NCBI GenBank assembly: GCA_013115125.1
Contig: JABANN010000428.1
Location: 1 to 30,016, forward strand
Direction of reading: 5' to 3'
Source: Perkinsus olseni
Lineage: Eukaryota; Perkinsozoa; Perkinsida
DNA: 30,016 bases
Part shown: piece after piece, positions 29,911-30,016 of the stretch
Numbering within the stretch: position 1 is the stretch's first letter
How the letters are laid out: each line of letters begins with the position of its first letter
Made by a program: the position numbers and the translations under genes
The notes under the pieces: model-generated
Databases searched by the model: none
What the model was told of the DNA's origin: nothing
The model's input: only the letters and a program-made list of their open reading frames with translations

Positions 29911-30016
29911 TTTACACCATTTCCAGACCTACTTAGTAAAACCCCAGACCAAATTAGTAAATCCCCAGAGCAATTTAATGAAGCCCAGGCCAAATTAGTA
30001 AAACCCCAGAGCAATT
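29911..30016 (+). repeat. 41-bp repeat array, second copy (runs off the window)
   Basis: The same lead-in CACCATTTCCAGACCTACTT followed by TAGTAAAACCCC and diverged 41-bp units (CAATTTAATGAAGCCCAGGC). The first 33 or so bases match the copy that begins near 28750, 1.16 kb upstream. The array continues past the window end. Confidence 0.9.

Overview
The window is nuclear DNA from an intron-dense protist. The best fit is an alveolate of the Perkinsus type. This is inferred from the DnaJ architecture, a large secreted subtilisin, very short GT-AG introns and unfamiliar secreted or membrane proteins; no species marker was seen. I rebuilt the gene models by hand from splice signals, reading phase and protein sense.

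Layout. At 1-143 is the 3' end of an enolase gene (+). From 144 to 5294 is a gene-poor stretch with an assembly gap, a 228-bp duplication and an unusually dense set of near-perfect palindromes. From 5295 to 11426 are three minus-strand genes: a 2-oxoglutarate/Fe(II) dioxygenase of the prolyl 4-hydroxylase type, a membrane-anchored LEA_2-like protein, and a cysteine-rich (PSI-like) type I membrane protein. A 1.06-kb divergent spacer follows. On the plus strand are a four-exon unknown gene (12491-13729), a 19-exon DnaJ/DnaJ-X gene (14327-20328), a small type I membrane protein (21023-21682), a tentative two-exon gene (22031-22697) and a six-exon, 1,512-residue subtilisin-like protease (22737-27701). 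The last 2.3 kb is gene-poor and carries copies of a 41-bp repeat.

Two intron classes appear. Many introns are only 42-55 nt long. Longer ones repeatedly carry a GTATCTTAG-type motif near the 5' splice site, always on the sense strand of the host gene. DnaJ introns 7 and 8 share a 30-nt copy of it with a small inverted repeat, and a 26-bp tandem array in another intron has a related unit. With five exact copies of a 12-mer around the DnaJ gene, this suggests a short element family spreading through introns. I consider it the most interesting signal here.

The genes do not form an obvious pathway. Several products have secretory or membrane signals (subtilisin, PSI-like protein, LEA_2-like protein, 21-kb membrane protein). 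Spacers can be very tight: 39 nt before the subtilisin start codon, with a splice-acceptor-like site in it, which would suit spliced-leader trans-splicing.
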